NCBI RefSeq assembly: GCF_900299535.1 | Contig: NZ_OMKE01000052.1 | Coordinates: 1 to 51,659 of the forward strand | Length of the DNA stretch: 51,659 nt | Origin: Aquimarina aquimarini | GTDB taxonomy: Bacteria > Bacteroidota > Bacteroidia > Flavobacteriales > Flavobacteriaceae | Direction of reading: 5' to 3' | In this document: one piece after another, positions 6,649 to 15,140 of the stretch | Layout of the letters: every line of letters begins with the position of its first letter | Position numbering within the stretch: position 1 is the first letter of the stretch | Notes under the pieces: model-generated | The model's input: the letters and a program-made list of their open reading frames with translations, nothing else | Databases searched by the model: none | What the model was told of the DNA's origin: nothing | Program-made: the position numbers and the translations under genes

Positions 6649-8235
6649 ATGAGTAACTATTGCACATTATTTTTTTCTTTTTTATTAGTTTCAGTTTCTT
6701 TAATAGGTCAAGAAACATCACCTCAGAATACTGATAAAGGTTTACCAAAAGACAATTCAGATGTAGAAAAAGAGTCCGTTGAAGCAGTCAAGGATGGGGC
6801 AGAAATAAAAACGATAACAGTAGCGTCTACTAGCACAAAAGATAGTGTGAGATATGTAGCAACGGATCATCATAAAATGTCAGAATTAGATTCTTTATGG
6901 AAACAAGAATTGTATAATTCTAGTCTTTTTGATACAATTTACAAATCAGTAAGAGAACTAGAGTATGAACCAGTAGTATATAAAGAGCTTCCTACTGATA
7001 CCTTGAAAGCAAGGTTGGTAAGATTAAATGCTCGTACTCCTTTTAATGTAGAATACAACCCTTCTCTAGAAAGTGTAATTAAACGATATCTCAAAAATAG
7101 ACGTAAGCATTTGCAGAGATTAATGGCATTGAGTGAGTTTTATTTTCCATTGTTTGAACAAGAATTAGATAAGCAGAATATCCCATTAGAGATAAAATAT
7201 CTTGCGATTGTTGAATCTGCATTAAAACCTAGAGCAAAATCAAGAGTTGGAGCAACAGGTTTATGGCAATTTATGTTTGGTACAGGTAAAATGTTTGGTC
7301 TTGAAGTAAGTTCGTATGTTGATGAACGTATGGATCCGATAATGGCTACCAAAGCAGCATGTAAATATTTGGCAAATTTATATAAGGTATTTGGTGATTG
7401 GGATTTGGCATTGGCTTCTTATAACTCAGGGCCAGGTAATGTGACCAAAGCTATTCGTCGTAGTGGTGGACGTACAAATTACTGGAATATCAGGCATAAT
7501 CTTCCAAGAGAAACAGCAGGATATCTTCCCGCTTTTTTGGCTACAATGTATATTTTTGAATATGCAGAAGAACATGGTTTTAAACCAAAAAGACCTGAGT
7601 TTGCTTATTTTGAAACAGATACTATTCGAGTAAAACAAATGATTAGTTTGGATCAGGTATCAGAATATATGAATATAGACATAGAAGAGTTACAATTTCT
7701 AAATCCTTCATATAAACTTGATATAATTCCATATATAAAAGATGAAGATTATGTATTGCGATTACCATTGGATAAGATAGGGCCTTTTGTAGCCAATGAA
7801 AATCAAATTTATACACTGGCAAAAACAGAGTTGGATAAGCGAGAAAAACCATTACCTAAGTTTTTTGAAGCAAATGATAGAACTAGATATAGAGTTCGTA
7901 GTGGAGATTATTTAGGAAAAATCGCTAGAAAGTATGGAGTAAGAGTTAGCCAGATCAAAAGATGGAATGGTTTACGTAGTAATAATCTTAGAATAGGACA
8001 ACGTCTTACTATTTATCCCCGAAAGCCAGTAGTAGATAAGCCTAGAAAATCTAATAAAGTAATATCCAGAGTAGTAAGTAATAGTTCTGCAGTATATACA
8101 GTTAAATCTGGAGATACATTATGGAGCATTTCTCAAAAATTTAAAGGGGTATCTGTAGAAAATCTTAAAAAATGGAACGATATTAGTGGTAGTGGTATAA
8201 AACCTGGTATGAGATTAAGGCTTTCTAAATCATAA
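6649..8235 (+). CDS. Lytic murein transglycosylase with two LysM domains (MltD-like)
   Basis: An exported peptidoglycan-cleaving enzyme that forms 1,6-anhydro-muramyl ends. With the ATG at 6649 the 528-residue product begins with a normal signal peptide (MSNYCTLFFSFLLVSVSLIG, then QE); the upstream in-frame start at 6583 would add 22 unlikely residues. The SLT/goose-lysozyme-like domain lies at about 165-320, with catalytic Glu189 in YLAIVESAL, then VGATGLWQFM and LASYNSGPGNV. Two LysM peptidoglycan-binding modules follow at about 412-456 (RYRVRSGDYLGKIARKYGV) and 481-527 (YTVKSGDTLWSISQKF). It precedes the DUF4837 lipoprotein gene by 19 bases, a common Flavobacteria pair. Confidence 0.93.
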   Translation: MSNYCTLFFSFLLVSVSLIGQETSPQNTDKGLPKDNSDVEKESVEAVKDGAEIKTITVASTSTKDSVRYVATDHHKMSELDSLWKQELYNSSLFDTIYKSVRELEYEPVVYKELPTDTLKARLVRLNARTPFNVEYNPSLESVIKRYLKNRRKHLQRLMALSEFYFPLFEQELDKQNIPLEIKYLAIVESALKPRAKSRVGATGLWQFMFGTGKMFGLEVSSYVDERMDPIMATKAACKYLANLYKVFGDWDLALASYNSGPGNVTKAIRRSGGRTNYWNIRHNLPRETAGYLPAFLATMYIFEYAEEHGFKPKRPEFAYFETDTIRVKQMISLDQVSEYMNIDIEELQFLNPSYKLDIIPYIKDEDYVLRLPLDKIGPFVANENQIYTLAKTELDKREKPLPKFFEANDRTRYRVRSGDYLGKIARKYGVRVSQIKRWNGLRSNNLRIGQRLTIYPRKPVVDKPRKSNKVISRVVSNSSAVYTVKSGDTLWSISQKFKGVSVENLKKWNDISGSGIKPGMRLRLSKS

Positions 8236-8254
8236 CCACAAACATCTTTATCTT

Positions 8255-9247
8255 ATGAAAAAGTTATTTCTTGCAATTATTTGTCTATTCTGTGTCATGA
8301 GTTGTACAGAGGCAAAAAAAGAAAAAAAACAAAAGATCGAAGGATCAATGGCACATTCTACAGGAAGAATCAATGAACTTGCTGTAATAGTAGATAATGA
8401 CTTGTGGAAAAATAAAGTAGGGGATACAATAAGAAAATATTTTGGAGCAGAGGTTCCAGGATTACCCCAAGAAGAACCTTTGTTTTCTATGAGGCAAATG
8501 CCCATACAGGCTTTTACGGGGTTGACAAAGAAAAGACGTATATTCCTTTTGATACGAAAGGAAGAAGGTAAAACAGCAAAATATACTTTGATCAATAATA
8601 AATTTGCCAACCCTCAAGTTGGTGCTGTTATATCAGGAGCTACAGATGAAGAAATATTTGATTTGATTCAGAAACATCATGAAACGATCATTTCAAAATA
8701 TAAAAGCGTTGAAACCAGTGAGAAGCAATTACTACTCAAAAAATCTGTAGAAAGAATTCCTCAACTTAAAGAGAAACTAGGAGTTACAATGACAATACCC
8801 TCTGCTTACCGTATTGCAATTGAAGAAGATAATTTTTTCTGGATACGTAAAACCGTCGAACATGGTAGTATGAATCTTATGATTTATGAATTACCACTAG
8901 GTACTGTAACCAAAGATTCTAATACAGTTGCAAGTATTGTAAAGATGAGAGATTCTATTGGAATGGCAAAAATCCCTACATCAGAAGTAGGTAATTTTAT
9001 TACAGAAGAAGCATATGCTCCTTATCTTTATGAAACCAATCTAGATGGTAGATTTGCGTTTGAAACTAAAGGTACTTGGGAAATCAAGGATCGTTTTATG
9101 GCGGGACCATTTGTTAATTATGCTATAGAAGATAATGCCAATAACAGACTGCTCGTATTAGAAGGTTTTGTGTTTGCCCCTTCTGTAAACAAGAGAGATA
9201 ATATGTTTGAGCTTGAAGCAATTATGAAAACAGTAAAGTTTGAGTGA
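8255..9247 (+). CDS. DUF4837 family lipoprotein
   Basis: A 330-residue predicted lipoprotein: the signal peptide ends in VMSC with the lipidated cysteine at position 17, followed by a Lys/Glu-rich linker. The body matches the Bacteroidota-restricted DUF4837 family, including the conserved N-terminal pattern GRINELAVIVDNDLWKN and a C-terminal repeat of similar fold (about residues 170-325). The function is unknown; it is an envelope protein by its signal. It follows the lytic transglycosylase gene closely and is probably co-transcribed with it. The type VI cassette on the opposite strand ends 42 bases downstream, with no strong terminator between them. Confidence 0.85.
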   Translation: MKKLFLAIICLFCVMSCTEAKKEKKQKIEGSMAHSTGRINELAVIVDNDLWKNKVGDTIRKYFGAEVPGLPQEEPLFSMRQMPIQAFTGLTKKRRIFLLIRKEEGKTAKYTLINNKFANPQVGAVISGATDEEIFDLIQKHHETIISKYKSVETSEKQLLLKKSVERIPQLKEKLGVTMTIPSAYRIAIEEDNFFWIRKTVEHGSMNLMIYELPLGTVTKDSNTVASIVKMRDSIGMAKIPTSEVGNFITEEAYAPYLYETNLDGRFAFETKGTWEIKDRFMAGPFVNYAIEDNANNRLLVLEGFVFAPSVNKRDNMFELEAIMKTVKFE

Positions 9248-9289
9248 TGTTTTTTAATTATAGACTTCGTGTTTTAGTGCCTTAAATAA

Positions 9290-10021
9290 CTACATCTTCA
9301 TAAGGATTTCTGCTGCTATTACAGCTTCTTTTTGAAACTTATCTTTATTATCTATAATATCTTGTAACTCGCTTTGTGATTTATTCTCAAACTTTGTCAA
9401 TAATATTGCAACTCGCTCATCGGGGTGTTTGGGTCCTCGCTCTCTTTCTTTTATAATTTCTAGCTCAGAATCAAACTTGGTTTCAGAATTAGGAATAGAC
9501 TTTGGTATTAATGGTAAATACTTTCCTTTTCTTACGATTAGGTTCTCAGGAAATATCGTACCAATCTCATCACATACAATACAGGATAGAATAATTTTTT
9601 GTTTTTGTTTTGTATAAATCGATGTGTAGTGATATTCACCAAAGAAAAGCCAATCTACCCTTTTTTCATATGCTGTAATAGCCAAACATAATTCTATCAG
9701 AGTAATATCTTCTTTTTTAAAAGTAATATTCTCAGATAATTTACTATAGACAAACATACCTTGTCCTCTATCATATTTAAAAACTACACCTTTACTATAC
9801 TTATAATGATTATAATACAATATAAAAACGGGAAGAGCATAAATAAATGAGTACCATAAAAGAGTAACTAAAGAAACTTCCACTATTAATTCAAGATCTT
9901 CAATATTTTCATAATAAGACATGCCCACTAAAGCCACTACACATATTGATAACGATAGAAATAGTATTTTATAAAAATATTTCTTTTTTGATGAGGGCGT
10001 TATTTTATATTCGTTTACCAT
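9290..10021 (-). CDS. Putative membrane-anchored immunity protein of the Hcp-effector cassette
   Basis: A 243-residue protein, not recognised by family. Two hydrophobic segments near the N-terminus (about 17-37 and 46-70) are followed by a 170-residue soluble, PH-like or mixed alpha/beta domain, then a charged tail with PKHPDERVAILLTKFENKS. It is the last gene of a three-gene minus-strand unit, starting three bases after the putative effector gene ends. A small membrane protein encoded directly downstream of a membrane-active type VI effector is the usual place for immunity. The immunity role is inferred from order and topology only. Confidence 0.5.
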   Translation of the reverse strand: MVNEYKITPSSKKKYFYKILFLSLSICVVALVGMSYYENIEDLELIVEVSLVTLLWYSFIYALPVFILYYNHYKYSKGVVFKYDRGQGMFVYSKLSENITFKKEDITLIELCLAITAYEKRVDWLFFGEYHYTSIYTKQKQKIILSCIVCDEIGTIFPENLIVRKGKYLPLIPKSIPNSETKFDSELEIIKERERGPKHPDERVAILLTKFENKSQSELQDIIDNKDKFQKEAVIAAEILMKM

Positions 10022-10024
10022 ATC

Positions 10025-10927
10025 TTATTTAGGCATAAATGTTGATGCTGATCTCCAAATTGATTTCCAGAATTCTACTTGATACCACGCTGCATTTTTT
10101 GATGGATGAATCCTATATCTTGAATGTTCTGTTGCTTCCTGACGTTGCATAAAAGATATTTCATTTGCTTCATAAAATAAGTCTCCTACATAAACAATAC
10201 CGCCTACTGTTATCCCTACAGGACCACCTAATGAATAAGTAGCTCCCATAGTCAGTCCTGTGCCTATTGTTTTATAAGCATAATGTCCCCCTGATAACTC
10301 TCCATCTCTAAATTTTATAGTGTTAGAACGAAGATTTATAGCGTTGACTATTCCTCCTCCAACTTTTAATATTCCTCCAACCATTTTTAATGCTTTAAAA
10401 GGAACTTTGACCCTAGCTACCCATTCACCAATTGTTTTTCCATACTCATCATATACAGGAATAGTAGTTATTACTGTTGCCTCTTTAAGAATAGAAACCA
10501 CATTCTTACTAGCACTTATCGATAAGTTTACCAAACGTAAATCTACTTCATTACTTAGATCATCAAAAACCTTTTCTATATCTGTCCAATATTCTGTAAC
10601 ACCGTCCCAAAATGTTAATTTCAATAATTTCTCTCCTGTATCACTAAGAACCTTTGATAACTTAATATTTGGCACATGATCATCAATGTATGCATTGATA
10701 TAATCCAAAATAGCTTCCACATTACAAAACACTCCACAATAAGCAGTTCGTATAGTAAGGACCATTTTTGTTTTTTCTACACTAAGAATAGCTTCTAGTT
10801 TTGTAGCTATCTCATCTAGGGCTTCGTTACGTATGGCATCATCAAAAGCTTCTTTTACAATACCTTGAATCTGATCATCTAGATATTGATTGACCAGTCC
10901 TAGTTTTAATCTTATATCAATATCCAT
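10025..10927 (-). CDS. Putative type VI secretion effector, glycine-rich pore-forming candidate
   Basis: A 300-residue protein without signal peptide and with no family I can name. The N-terminal 150 residues are helical and acidic. A glycine-rich hydrophobic middle follows at 176-199 (KALKMVGGILKVGGGIVNAI) and 220-252 (TIGTGLTMGATYSLGGPVGI and on), with small-residue spacing like glycine zippers; the C-terminal 45 residues are basic and aromatic. It sits three bases after an Hcp/TssD gene and three bases before a two-TM protein. The order Hcp, toxin, immunity and the insertable hydrophobic core suggest a membrane-depolarising cargo. Toxicity is inference. Confidence 0.5.
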   Translation of the reverse strand: MDIDIRLKLGLVNQYLDDQIQGIVKEAFDDAIRNEALDEIATKLEAILSVEKTKMVLTIRTAYCGVFCNVEAILDYINAYIDDHVPNIKLSKVLSDTGEKLLKLTFWDGVTEYWTDIEKVFDDLSNEVDLRLVNLSISASKNVVSILKEATVITTIPVYDEYGKTIGEWVARVKVPFKALKMVGGILKVGGGIVNAINLRSNTIKFRDGELSGGHYAYKTIGTGLTMGATYSLGGPVGITVGGIVYVGDLFYEANEISFMQRQEATEHSRYRIHPSKNAAWYQVEFWKSIWRSASTFMPK

Positions 10928-10930
10928 CGC

Positions 10931-11329
10931 TTATCCTCTAGTTGGCCAGTTATTGGCATGTTTGGCAGTTCCTACCTCTATTTCTTTTGCACTGATTACT
11001 ACCTGCATCAGCATGGTTTTGTTATTTCTACTGTGGTAGTTCTGTACATAATCCAGACAATATGCCTCATTGAATGCAATGGTTTGCATGATAGACATAG
11101 CATCGTTATTAAAAAATTGTATTTTCCCACTTTTGACCATTGTGGGTGATACCGCCCACTCTGCAAAGGCATTGGCTTCTTTATGATACGCAATAGTAAT
11201 GGTAAATTTTCCTGCCACAGGTCTAGTAGATGGTTTGCCGCTATAGTCACTGTTTTGACTAATTGCTACTGTACAGTCTTCTAATGTAAAGGTTGTGCCC
11301 TCTAATTCTAATTTTCCTAAAAATGACAT
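10931..11329 (-). CDS. tssD: Type VI secretion tube protein TssD (Hcp-like)
   Basis: A 132-residue protein with the hallmark start of the Bacteroidota Hcp family, MSFLGKLELEGTTFTLEDC, followed by a beta-barrel-like pattern: SQNSDYSGKPSTRPVAGKFT, then IQFFNNDAMSIMQTIAFNEA and YCLDYVQNYHS. Hcp hexamers form the inner tube expelled by the subtype iii machine of Bacteroidota, and can carry cargo inside or fused. No sheath, baseplate or membrane-complex genes lie in this window, so this is an orphan Hcp. It is the promoter-proximal gene of the cassette with the candidate effector and immunity genes (three-base gaps). Confidence 0.88.
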   Translation of the reverse strand: MSFLGKLELEGTTFTLEDCTVAISQNSDYSGKPSTRPVAGKFTITIAYHKEANAFAEWAVSPTMVKSGKIQFFNNDAMSIMQTIAFNEAYCLDYVQNYHSRNNKTMLMQVVISAKEIEVGTAKHANNWPTRG

Positions 11330-11680
11330 ATGTAATAAGATTTTAAAAAATTATATATAAATGTATGGAGTGCTTATAAAAGGCAGGGTAGGAAACGTTT
11401 AACACACCAGGTATACGAAGTTGTTATAGCCAATATGCTTGATACAACTTCTATTACTATCAAAAATAGGGTATTTATGGTATAAAAAAAATAATTATTC
11501 ACTTAATTTATGCCACATTTATATTTTTTTGTAGATAATCTAATTATGAAATATCAAAATATGTCAAAGAGTAAAGACTCTTTGTAGTAAAAAGAATATA
11601 AATTGTAGAAAACTTTCTATTGGTCATAAAATAAACCTTCTTTTTTGGCATTATATTTAGCGATTATTAAAATTGATTCT
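11330..11680. other. Divergent intergenic region between tssD and tex
   Basis: This 351-base AT-rich region must hold the promoters for the Hcp cassette (leftward) and tex (rightward). It contains an 8-bp hairpin, CAAAGAGT-AAAG-ACTCTTTG (11565-11584), without a T-tract, and TATATTTAG at 11652-11660, a one-mismatch match to the Bacteroidota -7 element in front of tex. No gene was found. Confidence 0.5.
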
Positions 11681-13807
11681 ATGAGTATTGTTTCTTTTAT
11701 TGCTAAGCAAGTTCCTATTTCAGAAAAACAAATTACCAAAACGATTTCATTATTAGATGATGGGGCAACCATTCCATTTATTTCTAGATATCGTAAAGAA
11801 ATGACAGGTGATCTTGATGAGGTTGCTATTGGTGAAATAGTAAAATACAAAACTGCTTATGAGGCGCTTCAAAAAAGAAAAGAAAGTGTACTTGCTGCCA
11901 TTAAGGAGCAAGACGCATTAACACCCGAATTAGAGAAAAGGATTCTATCTGCAGATACTCTTATGCAAGTAGAAGATTTGTATTTGCCGTATAAGAAAAA
12001 AAGAAAAACCAAAGCGGTTGCTGCCAAAGAACAAGGATTAGAACCTTTGGCAAAGATTATCATGCAGCAGAAAGAAGAAGAAGTTCTTTTTATTGCTTCA
12101 CAATATTTAAATGATGTTATTACTACAGAAGAATTGGCATTACAGGGTGCAAGAGATATTATTGCAGAATGGATTAATGAAGATGAAAAAATTAGAAATA
12201 GATTACGAAGACTGTTTCAGCGCAAAGCTATAATAGTTTCAACAGTAATTAAAAGTAAAAAAGAAGAAGAAGAGGCACAAAAATATCAGCAATATTTTGA
12301 ATGGGAAGAACCTTTGCATAAATGTCCTTCACACAGGTTACTCGCAATTTTGAGAGCTGAAAACGAAAAAATAGTAAGAGTAAAAATTAGTGTTCCAGAA
12401 AATGATGCATTAGACATTATTGATGATGTGATGATCAAAACAAATGTAGAGGCATGTACAGATCATATGTTTTTGGCTATATCTGACGCATATAAACGAT
12501 TACTAACTCCAGCTATTTCTACAGAAGTACTCAATCAGTCTAAAGAAAAAGCAGATGATAATGCCATTCACGTTTTTGCCCAAAATTTAAAACAATTACT
12601 ACTAGCTTCTCCTTTGGGGCAAAAAAGGATATTAGCATTAGATCCAGGTTTTAAATCAGGCTGTAAAGTGGTTTGTTTAGATAATCAGGGAGATTTATTA
12701 CATAATGAAAACATATATCCACATCCTCCACAACGAGAAACTACTGCTGGAATAAAAAAAATAAAATCTCTTGTCAATGCCTACAAGATTGAAGCGATTG
12801 CTATTGGTAATGGAACTGCAGCCAGAGAAACAGAAGCTTTTATAAAAAAAATACCTTTTGATACCTCTATTCAAGTATTTATGGTGAACGAGAGTGGAGC
12901 CTCGGTATACTCTGCATCAAAAATTGCAAGAGCTGAGTTTCCTAACTATGATGTTACTGTAAGAGGCGCAGTGTCTATAGGAAGAAGATTGGCAGACCCA
13001 TTGGCAGAACTTGTAAAAATTGATCCAAAAGCTATAGGAGTAGGACAGTATCAACATGATGTAGACCAAACAAGGCTCAAAAATGAATTAGATACGGTGG
13101 TGATGAGTTGTGTAAATAGTGTGGGGATAAATGTAAATACAGCAAGTATTCCGTTATTAAGTTATGTTTCTGGTATAGGAGGAAAACTTGCAGAGAATAT
13201 TGTAACATATCGATCAGAAAATGGAGCTTTACAATCGCGTGAAGAACTTAAAAAAGTACCACGATTAGGAGGAAAAGCATATGAGCAGGCAGCAGCATTT
13301 TTACGTATTACAAGTCCTAAAAACCCACTTGATAATTCTGCAGTACATCCAGAAAGATATAAGTTAGTTTCAAAAATGGCAAAAGATGCAGGAGTACCAA
13401 TAAGTGAATTGATAGGTAATAAAGAAGCTATCAAAAAAATAAAATTACAAAGCTATATTACTGATGAGGTTGGGCTACCCACATTAACCGATATCGTAAA
13501 AGAACTAGAAAAACCTGGAGTAGATCCTAGAAAAAAAGTTACTGTTTTTGAGTTTGATCCTAATGTAAAGACAATAGCAGATGTCAAAGCAGGAATGAAA
13601 TTACCAGGGATTGTTAATAATATTACGAATTTTGGATGTTTTGTAGATATTGGAATTAAAGAAAGTGGTTTAATACATATTTCAAAACTTGCAAATGAAT
13701 ACATAAGTGATGTAAATGCAGTAGTACAGCTACATCAACATCTTATGGTTACAGTTATTGAGGTTGATATTAATAGAAAAAGAATTCAACTATCTCTAAT
13801 TGATTAG
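11681..13807 (+). CDS. tex: Tex-family transcription accessory / RNA-binding protein
   Basis: A 708-residue cytosolic nucleic-acid-binding protein. Domains run in the Tex order: N-terminal HTH-like Tex_N (about 1-190, with TIPFISRYRKEMTGDLDE), a YqgF/RNase H-like core (about 320-445, with ILALDPGFKSGCKV), a helix-hairpin-helix region (about 490-560, with LLSYVSGIGGKLAENIVTYR) and a C-terminal S1 RNA-binding domain (about 640-708, with GIVNNITNFGCFVDIG). I chose ATG 11681; the longer frame from a TTG at 11645 adds 12 hydrophobic residues unlike the family. It ends in a bidirectional terminator shared with tatA. Confidence 0.95.
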   Translation: MSIVSFIAKQVPISEKQITKTISLLDDGATIPFISRYRKEMTGDLDEVAIGEIVKYKTAYEALQKRKESVLAAIKEQDALTPELEKRILSADTLMQVEDLYLPYKKKRKTKAVAAKEQGLEPLAKIIMQQKEEEVLFIASQYLNDVITTEELALQGARDIIAEWINEDEKIRNRLRRLFQRKAIIVSTVIKSKKEEEEAQKYQQYFEWEEPLHKCPSHRLLAILRAENEKIVRVKISVPENDALDIIDDVMIKTNVEACTDHMFLAISDAYKRLLTPAISTEVLNQSKEKADDNAIHVFAQNLKQLLLASPLGQKRILALDPGFKSGCKVVCLDNQGDLLHNENIYPHPPQRETTAGIKKIKSLVNAYKIEAIAIGNGTAARETEAFIKKIPFDTSIQVFMVNESGASVYSASKIARAEFPNYDVTVRGAVSIGRRLADPLAELVKIDPKAIGVGQYQHDVDQTRLKNELDTVVMSCVNSVGINVNTASIPLLSYVSGIGGKLAENIVTYRSENGALQSREELKKVPRLGGKAYEQAAAFLRITSPKNPLDNSAVHPERYKLVSKMAKDAGVPISELIGNKEAIKKIKLQSYITDEVGLPTLTDIVKELEKPGVDPRKKVTVFEFDPNVKTIADVKAGMKLPGIVNNITNFGCFVDIGIKESGLIHISKLANEYISDVNAVVQLHQHLMVTVIEVDINRKRIQLSLID

Positions 13808-13820
13808 TTACTAAACAAAA

Positions 13821-13854
13821 AAGAACCCCCAACTCATATGAATTGGGGGTTCTT
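13821..13854. terminator. Bidirectional terminator between tex and tatA
   Basis: A perfect 12-bp stem, AAGAACCCCCAA (13821-13832) with TTGGGGGTTCTT (13843-13854), around a 10-base loop. A/T runs on both sides suit termination of tex from the left and of tatA from the right, since the genes converge here. Confidence 0.85.
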
Positions 13855-13873
13855 ATATTAAATTAACACTTTG

Positions 13874-14062
13874 TTATTTTTTTTCATCAATTTTAGGGTC
13901 TTCCTCTTCTTTAGAAGCATCCTTAAATTCTTTTATTCCACTACCAAGTCCCCGCATTAATTCTGGGATTTTCTTTCCGCCAAATAAAAGTAATACAATA
14001 GCTACAATTAAGGCTATTTGCCATGGGCCTATTATTCCTAAAAATATACTAGATAACATCAT
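13874..14062 (-). CDS. tatA: Twin-arginine translocase subunit TatA/TatE
   Basis: A 62-residue membrane protein with the family's fixed plan: one N-terminal transmembrane helix (about residues 12-27, WQIALIVAIVLLLFGG), the hinge motif FGGKKIPEL, an amphipathic helix MRGLGSGIKEFKDA, and a short acidic tail. TatA oligomers form the passage for folded Tat substrates. Two adjacent Met codons open the frame; either could initiate. It is a single gene, convergent with tex and divergent from the M23 peptidase gene. Confidence 0.93.
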   Translation of the reverse strand: MMLSSIFLGIIGPWQIALIVAIVLLLFGGKKIPELMRGLGSGIKEFKDASKEEEDPKIDEKK

Positions 14063-14201
14063 GATCTTAACAATTAGACTACAAAGGTAGCAAGAAATGC
14101 TGAAATATACTTTTTATGCTGTTAAAAAACGCTTTTAGTATATCTAATAAAGACGATTTATAGATAAGAAACGTTATACGTACTGATATTGGTAGATTAC
14201 G

Positions 14202-14210
14202 TATATTTGC
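14202..14210 (+). promoter_or_regulatory. Bacteroidota -7 promoter element for the M23 gene
   Basis: TATATTTGC is an exact match to TAnnTTTGC, 51 bases upstream of the M23 peptidase ATG. A -33 TTG at the ideal spacing is not evident, so the call rests on the -7 match and position. Confidence 0.5.
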
Positions 14211-14261
14211 GTTTATTAATACCAATTTTGATAACTTTCTTTATCATATTAGGTGTAATCT

Positions 14262-15134
14262 ATGACAAAAAAGAACAAAGAACAAAAGAAGATTACTAGA
14301 AAGCTACTGAATAAGTATCGCTTGGTTATTCTTAATGAAGATACTTTTGAAGAGCGTATTTCGTTTAAGTTAAATAGGCTTAATGTTTTTGTAATGGTTA
14401 CTATAACCTCAATCGTTTTGGTAGCAGGAACTACTTTTTTAATTGCCTTTACACCTTTACGAGAATACATACCAGGGTATTCTTCTACTTCATTAAATTT
14501 AAGAGCTACTAGATTAGCCGTTACCACAGATTCTTTAGAGTCAGTAATTGCTGTTAATCATGAGTATTATAAGTCAATAAGAAAAGTATTGACGGGTGAT
14601 GTAAAAAAGGTAGAGTTTGATATTGATTCAGCAATACAATCACAAAAATTAAATCCAGAAGAAGTTGATTTAAAACCTTCTGAACAGGATATTAAACTTC
14701 GTGAAGAAGTATCTAAAGAAGATAAATACAGCTTGTTTGAAAGTGAGAAGTCAAACACTGATTTTTCGTTATTTCCACCAGTAAAAGGTAATATTACATC
14801 TATATATGATGTAAATGAAAAACATTATGGTGTAGATATTGCTGTTCTTAAAGATACTCCAGTAAAAGCAGCATCTTCTGGTACAGTAATTTTTTCTGAA
14901 TGGACTGCAGAAACAGGTCATGTGATTATTTTAAAACATAGTAATAATTTACTTACAGTATATAAACATAATGCCTCTTTGACCAAACAACAAGGAGAAC
15001 AGGTTAAGGCTGGAGAAGTAATTGCAACTGCTGGTTCTACGGGAGAGTTATCTACAGGGCCACATTTACATTTTGAGTTATGGAGAGATGGATATCCTAC
15101 AGATCCATCTAATTTTATTGATTTTGAACAATAA
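14262..15134 (+). CDS. Membrane-anchored M23 family metallopeptidase
   Basis: A 290-residue protein with a basic cytoplasmic N-terminus, one transmembrane helix at about 43-65 (FVMVTITSIVLVAGTTFLIA), a helical spacer, and a LytM/M23 domain from about 170 on. Zinc ligands are visible as His188 and Asp192 in HYGVDIAV and as the second motif HLHFELW (His268, His270). M23 enzymes cut peptide crossbridges in peptidoglycan; proteins with intact ligands like this are likely active endopeptidases. The GH3-like gene follows after six bases, so the two are probably co-transcribed. The promoter element at 14202 fits this start. Confidence 0.92.
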   Translation: MTKKNKEQKKITRKLLNKYRLVILNEDTFEERISFKLNRLNVFVMVTITSIVLVAGTTFLIAFTPLREYIPGYSSTSLNLRATRLAVTTDSLESVIAVNHEYYKSIRKVLTGDVKKVEFDIDSAIQSQKLNPEEVDLKPSEQDIKLREEVSKEDKYSLFESEKSNTDFSLFPPVKGNITSIYDVNEKHYGVDIAVLKDTPVKAASSGTVIFSEWTAETGHVIILKHSNNLLTVYKHNASLTKQQGEQVKAGEVIATAGSTGELSTGPHLHFELWRDGYPTDPSNFIDFEQ

Positions 15135-15140
15135 TTATTT

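Noticed and set aside
11565..11584. Hairpin between tssD and tex as a terminator
   Set aside because: The stem is only 8 bp, no T-tract follows on either strand, and the flanking genes diverge, so nothing ends here.
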